The notes: generated from the letters alone by a model not told the origin. A stretch of 64,000 nt of DNA from Sycobia sp. Sy_11 (GCA_018907035.1 JACCIC010000049.1:2218501-2282500), one strand, 5' to 3'; shown: positions 37,402 through 49,858, numbered from the stretch's first letter. Numbers and translations are program-made.

Positions 37402-39398
37402 ATGGCGCACAGTAAGAGAATTACATATTTATTATTCTACAAATATTTTAAATTTTGATACTATCACATATAACAATTTAGTAAATACTGTTTCAACAAA
37501 TAACAGCATTGTACTGTTTTAAAATTTCAACATATAAGTCCTTATAAATAAGATAAAATTTAGTGCTTAAGAAAATACAAAAAACTTTATGCTATGAATA
37601 ACGACTAAGAGTTTTAAAAAGAATCTAGTACCATTAGTCATAAACCAAGATTCACACACATAAATTTGTTATTTTCATAATTGCATACTTCTATATCAGC
37701 AGAATTACTACAAATAAAAATATATAGATATATTCAAATACTGAAATTACTTGCAGCTCCTGAAAACCTTTGCAAAATGATATTAATGCTGCTAATGGTT
37801 ATCGGCAGTAGTGTCGCAGCGGATGATAAGTAAGTATTTTGAAATTATTTTAAACGTCACCAATACGAAAATTATTATTGCAACGATAATTTCAATTGTG
37901 TATCATAATCTATTCAATAATATTCTGTATAGTAATTGATACTATACTTTATACTATTTAGGAAATCAAAACATTGTTCTCACGTAGCCGAGTGTCACAT
38001 ACTAACTTAGCTTATCATACAAAATGAACATAATCTTTCAGATTTCCAGACTCAAAACCAGTTGATCCGGCAGTAATGGCAGAACGTGCCAAAGACTTCA
38101 CAGGTCAAAATTTGTCCTTGTATTTGTACGGACCAAGCGAGTATTGTTTATTAAAACAATACCAAATAGTGGGTGATTTCTTTTTCAACTTTGAGCCGAA
38201 GTCAGACGATGTGTTTCTGGCATCTTTTGCAAGATCAGGTAAAATCTAAGAAATTAAAATTTTCTTTCGACTTGCTGGTAGCTCAAAATAAATCGGGAGG
38301 AACTTGTCTATTTAAGGTCACGATTGGGTTAGTCAGTTAATGTGGCTGCTGGTTAATAAAATCAATGTTACCGAGGCTAAGGCCAAATCTCTTGTCGAGA
38401 GAGTTCCTCTGTTAGAGTAAGTATGTCAACAATATACTATACCACTTACTCACATTTTATTAATTTATTTTTCCTTGTGTTAGATATGTCAAAAGTCTAA
38501 ATTTGTCAAATATGGACGTAAGCAACCGTACCTTACCAAAGTAAGTATATGAGTAATACAATATGAGTAATATATCGCATACCTATATTTTGATTAATTT
38601 ACCTTTCCTTATGTTAGAGAGCTAACTTCAGGCTTTCTCAGTTCATATCCATCGCCGAGGGTAATAAGGACCCAACTACCCTTAAGTTTAGTTCCGAAAA
38701 TCGCAAGTTCTTCTAACAAAGTAAGCAGTTAGCGCAGTTCATCTTACAAACAAATAAAAATTTGGATTATAATAAATAACGTCTTTTTAGATTGTATATC
38801 TTGTACGTAATCCAAAGGATATTGTAATAGCTGCTCATAGATACGTTTCAGCTAGTAATGTTTTCAAATTCGTTGGAACCGTTGACCGATTCTTTTACTG
38901 GTTCGAAAAAAATCTAAGTAAGCCGTTTTACATTCTGTTTTGAATTCGTTTTAAACTGATGCATTTTTTAAATTCATATTAATTTTTTAATTACTTAGAT
39001 CTGTACAGTCCATATTGGGCACATCTACATGAAGCATTTGCTCTCAAATCAAAGCCAAATATATTATTCATATATTCAGACGAAGTAAGTAATATCACGA
39101 AAATAATTATCTCACTAAAGTCCATTAATTTACGATAACAAATGCTTATTGTACTAATCAATTAACATCATTATAGAAACCGGAATCGCTTATTGAGAAA
39201 GTAGCGAAGTTTTTGGACGTTAAATATTCTGAAGATGAACTTAAGAACCTTTCTGATTATTTAAAATCGATAGAGCAAATAGAAACAAACATGTGGAAAG
39301 ATAAATTTTCCCCAGAGCTTAACGGAAAAGTAAATGACTGGATAAACAAAAATATCGGCGACATAAAGTTTCCGTATACAAAAAATTTACTTTCATAG
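37402..39398 (+). CDS. Secreted sulfotransferase-like protein 6 (His to Gln)
   Basis: Nine exons: 37402-37411, 37757-37829, 38042-38238, 38317-38416, 38484-38540, 38618-38720, 38791-38917, 38999-39084 and 39177-39398, for 324 residues. It is a close duplicate of gene 5: exon 9 encodes the same protein sequence as gene 5 exon 9. The signal peptide is the same. The PAPS 5' loop is FARSGHDW, the His site RTQLP (CAA 38673-38675), the 3' site VRNPKDIVIAAH without the Ser, and there is no RKG clamp. Intron 2 is 212 bp against 545 bp in gene 5, from a deletion of about 330 bp. One codon is missing from the small exon 5. Likely poly(A) signal at 39682. Confidence 0.9.
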
Positions 39399-40050
39399 TC
39401 ATTATACTTATAAATATACACATTTATATTTAATACATGGTCGAAACGCTGATTAAAATTTCATTTATATACCCTGACCAATAATCAATAATGAGTTTGT
39501 AATTGTAAAAGCAGGAAGAACAGATTCGGTCGAATCAATCTTGTGATTACAGTTTAATGAAAAATATTTACCTAGATTAAAAAAAAAGAAAACTACATAA
39601 ATCTTACTCTACGGCTATGTGTGAAGATTTGAGATTTAATTAATTATTAGATATTTGTATATGAAATTTATACGAGTCCGTAATAAAGTACTTGCTAGCA
39701 ATCATTAAATATATAACATATTGTTATTATCCTATCTATCCTCGATCCTCCTGCAATAAATTATAGATGGCTATGGGATAAACATAGAGGAAATAGTGTT
39801 AAATTTAAAAAAAAATCGAACCATTGTGGTTTGCATAAAATTTGTACTAAGGTCGATTGTTCCTTTAAAAAAACTACGATAAATCAGAAAATAGCTATAG
39901 AATGTTCCAGCCGTTATAACTCTACACTTAACTTTGCCGTGTCACCTCTATACTTATCATTATATTGCTGTGAGTTATTTTTAAAAAGTATAGGATAATT
40001 CGTTTCTACTGTCAGTGTCAATAGTTTTATCGAAAAAGTAATAAAAAAAT

Positions 40051-40058
40051 TATATTAT
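40051..40058 (+). promoter_or_regulatory. Possible TATA box of gene 7
   Basis: TATATTAT lies 60 bp before the ATG and is preserved in the broken copy at 33931. The following GTCTGCGGAACGTGCGGCAA is also preserved. It differs from the box used by genes 2-6, so this promoter type is distinct. Confidence 0.45.
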
Positions 40059-40110
40059 AGTCTGCGGAACGTGCGGCAATTTCTACCAGTATCAGGTTTA
40101 CTTCAGAAGA

Positions 40111-40134
40111 ATGACGCACAGTAAGACAATTTTA

Positions 40135-40191
<57 letters not shown>

Positions 40192-41301
40192 TTTTTTTTC
40201 TAGAAAATATAATAAATACGTACACTTTTGTTTTTTTAAAGTAAACGTTCTCGCTCGTGAATTTCTAAATAATTTAATTTATTCAAAACTTCTAAAACAT
40301 TAATATAGCAAACAAAAATCTTTCAACTCTAATATAAGCATTAATTTGTATAATATCTACTCTAATGTTTGACAATAATTGAAAAAAAAACCAAAAAGTA
40401 ACAGCTCCCAAGTGCTACTGACTCAAGTGAATTATATTCAAAATATTGCACATGCTCAATATTCTAAAAAGTATGGAACGTTTATTTTTTGAAAATCACA
40501 TATTTATTTCCCTGCGACATATTTAAGTAATCTTATAAATTTTCTGCAAAAATATGAAAAAGATCTAATGAGCATACTTGATTGATTTACAGTGTCAGGA
40601 AAATTGTGTCAAATGATTTTAATGCTGGTAATGTTTATATCCAGCTATTCAGATGCACAACTATCGTGAGTACTTTGAAATACTGTTAAATTCTACCATT
40701 ATTAACATTTATTTGTTTGTGAACAAATGTATTTCTATGTAATAATACGGAAACGAGAAGTTATTTCAAAATTTACTGAAATAATTCTTGTATTCGAAAT
40801 CTTCAATGTATTAGAAATTGTATTATTCGGCAAGATTATAGTAAGAATACACGAGTATGAGTATTTTTTAAATAATCAAATGATATAAAAAAATTAATAT
40901 AATTGGTTATAGGTCCCCGATTATATCGCCAATGGATCCGAATACATCGAAAATACTTCACGGCGACTTTCACGGTCAAACCTATGACTTAGTTCTGGCG
41001 AGCCCGAAGAAGTACGTTATGGCGGGGCCGTATCAGCAGCAGGCAGGACTTTATTACAATTTCAAACCCAGGCCGGACGACGTGTATCTGGTCTCCTTTC
41101 CAAGCGCAGGTATAATGTAAAAAATGACTCGCCGTCGTGTATTTTTCTGACGAAAGTCTTCGAACTGCGAAATTTCGATCGTATTTTTCTATTCAAGGGC
41201 AATTCTGGGTTGGCCAAGTAATTTGGCTGCTGCTTAATAATTTAGATTTTAAAACCGCCACTCCCAGTGGAGTTATGGACAAAATCACTTTACTGGAGTA
41301 A

Positions 41302-41357
<56 letters not shown>

Positions 41358-41827
41358 GATTGCCTTTATCTGCTATATACTGAGCGAATAACTTGTCTTT
41401 TTATAAACAAATCTACGAAGAGCACCGACCGAATCAAGTACGCCAATCACGAAATTACCAGCCGAATCGATACCATCGCCAAGATTTATAAGGACCTATC
41501 TGCCGATGAGTTTAATTCCAATAATTGCGAGTTCCGCAAACAAAGTATAAACTATTTTTATGCTCAAATGCTTAGTAAACGATAAGACGTTTTGGTTCAA
41601 ATGAGACTAAAGATTATTTTAGGTATACAGGCATTGTGCCTATTTAGAATTTTGACGGCCGCTTTAAATTCATTTTTTAGATTATATACGTGGCCAGGAA
41701 TCCAAAGGATACTTTGGTGTCGGATTATGACACAGTCACGAAAAATACATCGATCAATTTCGTCGGAGACATGTACAAATATTGGCAGTACTTCCAGCAA
41801 AGTCTAAGTATGTTTTTATGCACGTTT

Positions 41828-41889
<62 letters not shown>

Positions 41890-42747
41890 TTTACGTCAAC
41901 GCGAGCATACACGTTAAAGTCATAATATTTGTAGCGAAATATACACCGTACTGGAGTCACGTACAAGAAGGATTTGCCTACAGAAACTCTCCACATGGTT
42001 TGTTCCTATATGCCGAGGAAGTAAGCGTGCAATGATGATACAGTAAACAAACGAGCCCCTCATCGACTCACCGCCAGTCTGCGAATTTGAGAGTAAAAAA
42101 AGAGAATAAAAAGTTAATTTCAATAGCTCTCTCGTTGTTTTCGAGTAAAAAATCGATGTAAAATTTACTTAATTTAGAGCAAATTGCGAAACGTTAATGT
42201 GTCTTCAAAAAAAATTCCGCCTTGTTCGTATCTATCAGACCTCAGAAAAAGGTCTTTCGATACTTCCCAAAGAGGTATCGGCGTTTCAATTATTCTATAT
42301 TAAGCATCTTCATCAATTTTTCACTCAAGAATTACGGAGGGTGCTATATGAAACCTATTGATATAATTGTAACGCACAGCAGAAAACGAGCTCGTCCACA
42401 TTTTTGCCAATGAAATATCGAAAATTCGCAGGCCGAGTTGAGGGAGGTCGATCCAATCTACGTTTCTTTCATAAACCCCAGCCGTTATATATCAATTCCT
42501 TATTTTTCTATTATCGTCATTACAGGATCCATTCAATCTGGCTAAAAAGATATCGGACTTTTTGGAGAAAAATTATACCGTGCCCCAGATAAATCAGTTG
42601 GTCACTTTCATGGCGACGAAAACGAAAATAGTGACGGAATCGTGGTTGAAAGTGATGCCAAAGCTCGTTACGGAAAAAATGAACCCGTGGATACAGAGCA
42701 ACATAGGCGATATGAAGTTTCCAAATATTCGATCTCTGTACGCGTAA
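40111..42747 (+). CDS. Secreted sulfotransferase-like protein 7 (His to Tyr)
   Basis: Eight exons: 40111-40120, 40593-40665, 40913-41109, 41198-41297, 41421-41544, 41681-41807, 41935-42020 and 42526-42747, for 312 residues. Exon 1 is ATG ACG CAC A. Exon 2 encodes a signal peptide with core MILMLVMFISSYSDA. The PAPS 5' loop is FPSAGQFW. The His site reads RTYLP (TAT 41497-41499), a different replacement from its neighbours. The 3' site ARNPKD...VS is kept and the RKG clamp is deleted. GC content and codon use are higher than in genes 2-6 and closer to gene 1. Introns 1, 4 and 6 carry long TA tracts. The acceptor of exon 5 (CGAAG) lacks a good pyrimidine tract, so that junction is the least certain. 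Poly(A) signal near 42917. Confidence 0.87.
40140..40185. repeat. (TA)n in intron 1 of gene 7
   Basis: A TA tract of about 46 bp. The same intron of the broken copy has only a short TATATATA-like remnant. Confidence 0.9.
41303..41352. repeat. (TA)n in intron 4 of gene 7
   Basis: A TA tract beginning six bases after the exon 4 donor, so the donor context runs directly into the repeat. Confidence 0.9.
41832..41882. repeat. (TA)n in intron 6 of gene 7
   Basis: A TA tract of about 50 bp taking up a large part of this short intron. Confidence 0.9.
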
Positions 42748-43440
42748 TCGGGGCGGGAGATGAAATGCTCAAATACAATATTGAATGCGATATTGAGCTC
42801 TTGAGGATATCCCGAGGATATATTTGATATTCAGTTATTTATTTTTACAGTTGATGTTTATTTGAATACACAATATTAACAATAATATACTTAGACGAGT
42901 GTTTGGGAAAAAATTTAATAAATGAAGAAAATTTGTATCTATACAGCGATAACTTTGTGAATCGATTCCATAATGTCCTGATCTATCTTTTAAAATAAAA
43001 AAATGCAGAGATATTGTAATAATAATAAAATTATTACGGAGACGTTGCATTTCTACCAAGTCTTTTTTTCCTCCTCGAATTCTTGCCTCGAATTACGGCT
43101 CTCAGCCAGTCGGTATGTTATACGGACGAATTTTGACCACTCAGCATTTAATCGACGCATATCGTATCGCGTTAGCAGCGCCAAGAATATCAAAATTTTT
43201 AATAATACATACAAACAACGCATCTCCTTTCTCTTGCTTTTACTCTCTCACACCAATGCCTTAGTGACCCGTCATATATGCGTTAAATATATTATGTATA
43301 TATATAGATCATCAACATAACATGCGGGACGATTTCAACGTTCAAGCAAATCGGTAAGTAGGTTAATATATGTATTAAAGCGATCTTATTAACTTGCGTT
43401 TAATGCAGGAAAAATGTGATTAGATTTTTAATAGCTTCTT

Positions 43441-43444
<4 letters not shown>

Positions 43445-43496
<52 letters not shown>

Positions 43497-43683
43497 TCAA
43501 GTGGATCGCAAAACATCAGATGTCTTGTCTTCCGTCGCGTGGTTCACTGCAAGAACCAAAAAGGCCGGGAACGAAATCGGTTTCGTATTATATTATATGC
43601 GCACTAAAGAGGCCGACAAGCGAGAGATACGAGGGATGGCGGTTGAGAGGGGAGGGGCAATAAAGCGGAGTATATAGCAGGCC

Positions 43684-43724
<41 letters not shown>
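43445..43724. repeat. (TA)n pair
   Basis: TA tracts at 43445-43491 and 43688-43724. Confidence 0.9.
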
Positions 43725-43726
<2 letters not shown>

Positions 43727-44112
43727 ATACATACGTATATGGCCGGAAATGCGTTGTACCTCGTTCAAGCCCGAACCGCGCGGCGAACAATAATTACCAA
43801 TGCTAAAACCTAATCACGAACGCACTCTAGTTGGATTTGACACGCTTCTACTTCTTTCTCCCTCCCTTCCGAAACCCCCACCCTCCCCGCCGCCCACTCT
43901 CCTATCTCCTTTTCCTCTGTCCCTGTGTTCTGCTTCGAGCGCATCCTTATAACCTCCTCTAGGCCCTCCGTGCAGCCGGCATCTTGTAAGTTTCTTCTTT
44001 TCTTTTTTTTTTTTGTTTTTTTGCTCTTTGCTCTTTTACGAGACGACCGCGACGCCGCGACCTGGCCATGCTGCCATTATACTAAACGAAGGGAAAACGC
44101 GCAGGCGCAAGC

Positions 44113-44113
44113 A

Positions 44114-44204
<91 letters not shown>
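44113..44204. repeat. Compound (TA)n(GT)n microsatellite
   Basis: About 74 bp of TA run straight into 18 bp of GT. Confidence 0.95.
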
Positions 44205-44558
44205 ATGTATGTGTATGCATCTTATATATGTATATATAGGCAGAAAAGGATCAGCAGCGCGGACCCATCGCGTGTGTCGGTAACGGTTAAGCGTATACAC
44301 AGCCAATTATGATCGAGTTTTATTCGTTTCCTACTCTTTGTCTTTTTCTTTTTTTTTTATTCTCTCAGCGGCAAGTCTTCTTCTCTTTTTTTTCGAGCCG
44401 TTTCGGGGGTGGAGAAGGACGAGATGAAGGAGAAGGGACGAAGGAGGTCTCCTCCTCGGGTTTCCAAGAGGGAGACGATCGCGCTCATTATAGATGAGCG
44501 CGCGAGCGCAAGGATGCCGACGAAAACGAGAGAGGGAGAGAGAGGGAGCGAGAGAGAC

Positions 44559-44564
<6 letters not shown>

Positions 44565-44618
<54 letters not shown>
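44565..44618. repeat. (GA)n microsatellite
   Basis: A GA tract of about 54 bp within a purine-rich stretch from about 44526. A TA tract follows at 44862-44907. Confidence 0.95.
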
Positions 44619-44622
<4 letters not shown>

Positions 44623-44859
44623 GAGGGAAGGAGCGAGAGCAAAATCAATGCCGACAGCTATTCAATTTGGCAACGAGGCTTGATGATGTATATTGGAAAT
44701 CTATATATAGAGACGAGATCGAGAAATGTGTTTTATATTGTTACGGTATCTTGTGTAGATATATGTAATATATTATCTTTTAATACATTTATTGCTGAAG
44801 TTAATCTTTCTAGCTTCCTGCATGAGTGCTCTTGTTTGTCTAGCATTAAAAGTATGATT

Positions 44860-44909
<50 letters not shown>

Positions 44910-46671
44910 AGGTTCACATGATACCTACGCGGCTGTTTGAATAATTTCGGGCAAACATTTATTAGTTTCGGGACACGTATATATAAGAAAGTGGACTAGT
45001 CCGCAGTTAGTAATAGCAGCCGCATTGATTCATCGGAAGCTGTTGGCAGAAACCAGTGTGTGTGTGTGTGTGTGTGTAGGGGGGGGGGGTTGCAATGCTC
45101 GCGCGCGCGCAATTTTCGAGTAAGGGAAAACGAAAGAAAATAAAGTGTATGAAAATAATGGGAAAAAGAACGAAAATTAAAATGGATTTTCGGATTGCCC
45201 TACACGCGCGTGCATATACGTGTCTGTCTCGGTCTGCGCGCGTACTTTCGCGTACAATTCATGCACTATTGAAACGTCACGCTGTCGAGTTGCATACTTC
45301 GCGCATGGGCACGGGCAATGTATAAATGTATAAAAGTGCATCGGCCCGCCAACGAAATTCTCGCCACACGTGAATGTCCATTGTATCGATTTTTCTCCCA
45401 ATTTTGGTCAGTGCCCGGGACACCGCGCGATCTCGTCCGATTTCAATTTCGCCGTTTTCGTGTCCCTTTGTTATTCTTTGAAATTATGCGTACGCGCAAT
45501 TCCACATTGTTTGCGCCGCGCGTATCCGCATCCTTTACACGATTATGGTCACAAATCACGCGCAATATATGCGCTGTAATACTTTTGCGATTGCTTTAAC
45601 GTGTATTGGGGATGCTTTCCCACTGCCCGAAGAATAACCGGCGATCTTGCATACTTTTGAATTCGATGGCAAAAAAAAAATTAGGTTCAGAATCGATTTT
45701 TTTTTTTTTACTACTTTCACAAAAGCAAAAACAATCGAAGACAAGCATATACGTTTGTGTGTGTGCGCGCGTGCGCGCGTGTGTGCAAAACTTCTTCGTA
45801 CTGCAGGCTAATTCGAATCTGTCGATAGAGAAATTTACCGATATTACATAATACGCCCGAGCGGGGTGTTGTGCAAAAAAAATCAACTACCAAAGTAAAC
45901 CGCCCATCCCGCCTTCCATCTACGTGATGCTCGGAGTCGGCGTGGAGGAGGAACATCTATATATATGTGCGCGCGCGCGTGTGTGTATAATAATCCATTC
46001 GGGGATCAATATTAATCAGGAAGTAATTAAATGCGTGCACTTGTGCGTCTGCCTTCTTCGATACAGTCCCGCGGAATTGAGTCCGAGGGGAAACATTAAT
46101 CAACACAGCCCCGCGCGTTTGTAATAACGTGCGGAGACGCGTTATGCACGCGCCTACAGGCGCGCGCGCGTGTGCGTATGTATGTGTTGAGCGTTGACAA
46201 GGCACACGGCGTACACTCGGCATTGTACGTATCCGTATGTATATGTATACAGCATACAATAATTTGAAGTACCAAAAAATATTTACACATCCCGGCTTTA
46301 AGGCGCAAAGGTGTTTGGGCAATTTGCTACTCTCTCTCCTCCCCTCTCTGTCTCCGCCTACATTTCTTTTCTTTTAAGCTTAATTATTATATGTACTTTT
46401 TATACGTGCCGCGCTGCGGCCAAAGATTATTATAGAACGTAATTATAAGAATGAATGATGTATAGGCATTTTAAAATCCTACCCTTTCCTCTCTTATATC
46501 TACATATATATTCTCATTGACTGTTAACTTTTTATAATAACAATAAATTTAAAAAATTATAAATCTAGTTTTAATTATACATTTATATATCTGAAAACAA
46601 CCAAAAACCTTCGTCAAGTAATTATGAAATAATAATGCAAAACGATCGAAATTTAAATTCAATTATATGTA

Positions 46672-46673
<2 letters not shown>

Positions 46674-46718
<45 letters not shown>
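46674..46718. repeat. (TA)n microsatellite
   Basis: A TA tract of about 45 bp. Confidence 0.9.
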
Positions 46719-46724
<6 letters not shown>

Positions 46725-47642
46725 GTCACAATTAATGTCCATCTACATAGTCAACTACACATCCTGAATAATAATTTCGAATCATCCTCCGCCTCCGCTT
46801 CTGAAAATCGCCGATCTCGCCCGTCCTTCGAATCCGGTCCGAAACTGGCCGATTATCCCCGACAAAAAAAGTCCAGGCGTTCTCGCCCCTCCCGCCGCTC
46901 CCCCCTCCGTCCTATCGGCGCGCAAATTAGAAAACGCGATCACGACCCGCGCGCACGCGCTCGCGGGATCTTCGCGGAATCCCGGGTCCGCGCGGATCAT
47001 CGGCTCGCTACCGTATGTATCTTTTTACCGCCCCGTACGTCCTTTCGATCACGGACGCTCGAACGAGGACGAGAAGACAAGACGACGAAGCCACTATATA
47101 TATATACACACATATAGGTAGCAGCATCCGTGAGCGCGTCTCGGCCAACGACAAATGACGGCAAAAAATTCATCTCCGGTTATATATATATATGTGTGTA
47201 TAAAATTGAAAGGCGCGCGCGTGTTCCATACGATCGAGGACCCGGTAAATTCGCGAGACTGGTGGAGGATGGAAGTGTTATTGGCAAGAAATAAACTCTA
47301 TATCTATATGCGTGTTCCCGTGAATTTTTTGGATATATATTGGCGCGCATCATTTTCAGGCAGTCCGCGCGCGCGCGCGCGCGCGAACTCGCTACCGCGG
47401 CACAATTAAAAAGCAAAACCGCTAACGATCAATCTCGTGATCGCGCGCGAGGGAATAAACCGCCCGGCCTCACGGCCTCTCCTCCATTTTATATATTACG
47501 AGGGGCGCGAGCGATTGAGGCCCCTTCTCCCCTCGCGGTTTTTTCGAACCTTTTTTCGCTCTCGGGGGAGGGGGGATAATTGGAAATTAATGCAGGGGAC
47601 GGAGGTAGGGAGGGGGGTGCCGATCAATTATTGGCGAACGAA

Positions 47643-47644
<2 letters not shown>

Positions 47645-47694
<50 letters not shown>
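47645..47694. repeat. (TA)n microsatellite
   Basis: A TA tract of about 50 bp followed by a short GT run. Confidence 0.9.
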
Positions 47695-47696
<2 letters not shown>

Positions 47697-48451
47697 ATAT
47701 GTGTGTGTGTTTGGACGTAGAAAAAGCGAGAATTCGATTACTCAGTTCGAATAACTGCTCTTTTATTGGAAAGATCTAACCTTGTTTGCTTGTTTGCTTT
47801 TTTTCAGTAACGCCATCGGGATCATTGTTGAATTTTTCCTTAATTGATTTTCACTTACCTAAAAACAGAATAAAAACCAAAATTGCATTTAATAAAATAT
47901 ATATATATATATATTTTTTTTATACAATGTGTAAATATTTCAAATTATTATTGGAGCGATCGAACGAGAGAGTAATAGACTGCATATTAATGAAACGATT
48001 TAAAAAATCATAATAATCAAAAGATAATAATCGTATTGGGAGCAGACTGGCTTATAATAAAAGTAGAGTTCTTGCGATATATATATATATACTAGCGATC
48101 GATGATGATATCAAATGACGAGTTACTTTTCCGGTTACGGCTGTCAAGACAACGCGACCACTCGCGTGTGTCTCGTTTTTTCAATTTCGACTAGATGTAT
48201 GTTATATATTATAAGGCTCTATGTAATCATATGATTTTCTTCTAAAGGATCGATTGTTCAATTTCTTAATATGCATATGAATTAACGCAGTATCATAGCA
48301 AAAAATCTTTTATTATCTTTTGGCGAAGGGACGCTTTTACAGGATCGAATAGTCGATTGTTGATCATTATCTGTTGTCTTATCATTACCTTTATAGAACG
48401 ATATTGTTATAAAAAAACAACTTCTCCAAAACAGTTATTATTGAAAAGATA

Positions 48452-48454
<3 letters not shown>

Positions 48455-48486
<32 letters not shown>

Positions 48487-48578
48487 TGTGTGTATGTGTG
48501 TGTGTTTTTCGATATTTAGGGTAATCGGATATAATGTCTACATTGTTCTTACGGGCTGGATTTCTTTTATAATATAAA

Positions 48579-48617
<39 letters not shown>
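48455..48617. repeat. Two (TA)n tracts
   Basis: TA tracts at 48455-48482 and 48581-48617, the first followed by GT repeats and the second by a CACA stretch. Confidence 0.9.
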
Positions 48618-48627
<10 letters not shown>

Positions 48628-48947
48628 TTATGCTATATATATTATAGCACGCCTGTAGCGCGATCTGCAGCGACCCTTGTATCGTAATTCTTTTCACGCA
48701 CGCGTGCATTAATTCAACATGAGAAACGAGATTTTTTGTGCATATGTAAAAACAAGGGGGAGGAGAGGGATGGGGGGCGAGAGAGACGCGGAACCGCAGT
48801 CGACTCTTCTCCGAATATTCTTCGCAAAGAACTGGAATTGGTTCGCGCGGCAATTAAAACCTGCGTACCTTTAAAGTTGCGCGCGTTCTCCTTGGTCCTG
48901 AAAAATTTCGTTGCAGTTCGCTCTCAACGACTTACTTTGAGACGAGG

Positions 48948-48956
<9 letters not shown>

Positions 48957-48989
<33 letters not shown>

Positions 48990-49377
48990 GAGAGCAACAG
49001 GTTTACGGACGCGCAAAGATGCATTTCTTATGTATTTTGAAAGCATATACATAAGAAAGCGAGGCTTCCCCCGTTCTTTTAGTTGGTTACGCACGGTTTT
49101 GTATGTATATATATAATGCATGATGTGCTCAGCGAATGAGAATTCTTCGGTACTTTCCGACGTCTGCGCGTCGAAATTGCCCTTGAACTCGGTAATTTCG
49201 ACGAAGTGCGCAATGTTTTTATTTTCTCGAAAATTTGCCGCGTCTTTCGTCAAAATTTACATTTTAATATATTTTTCTGAATTTTTTAGTGTGTATTCCT
49301 CAATAAACACTCTTCTGAGGTATTTTTTTTGAGTTAAATCAATAATATAATAAAAACTCCATGCAAGTGAAATTCTT

Positions 49378-49433
<56 letters not shown>

Positions 49434-49568
49434 ATACACGCGTGGTATTATTTATTCTATGTACATAAAAAACACCGTGTGGCTAACAGAACGAAGTTCC
49501 ATAAAAAAAGATAAAAAGACTTATTGTATACTTTTTAACGAACTTGCAGTTGGGGTAAAATTCGAGCG

Positions 49569-49621
<53 letters not shown>

Positions 49622-49804
49622 AAGACAGACAGACAGAGAGAAATAATCGAATGCACAGAGACAGAAACTGCGCAAGTAAATCTGTATATGTAAATGTATA
49701 TATTTAAAACGATATACTACGGTATACAACACAACAACGCGTATATATTCCCCAAGGAATACCAAAATAGAGGAAAAGAGCAAGAGAGAAAGAGATAGGG
49801 AGGG

Positions 49805-49856
<52 letters not shown>
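48957..49856. repeat. Cluster of GA and TA tracts
   Basis: GA tracts at 48957-48986, 49573-49617 and 49809-49856 surround a TA tract at 49380-49436. All GA tracts have purines on the plus strand. Confidence 0.9.

Positions 49857-49858
<2 letters not shown>

Noticed and set aside
44331..44648. Ser-Leu or Arg-Glu repeat proteins at GA/CT tracts (also 7429, 49535, 57415, 58241)
   Set aside because: Products of dinucleotide repeats; no domain and no splice context.
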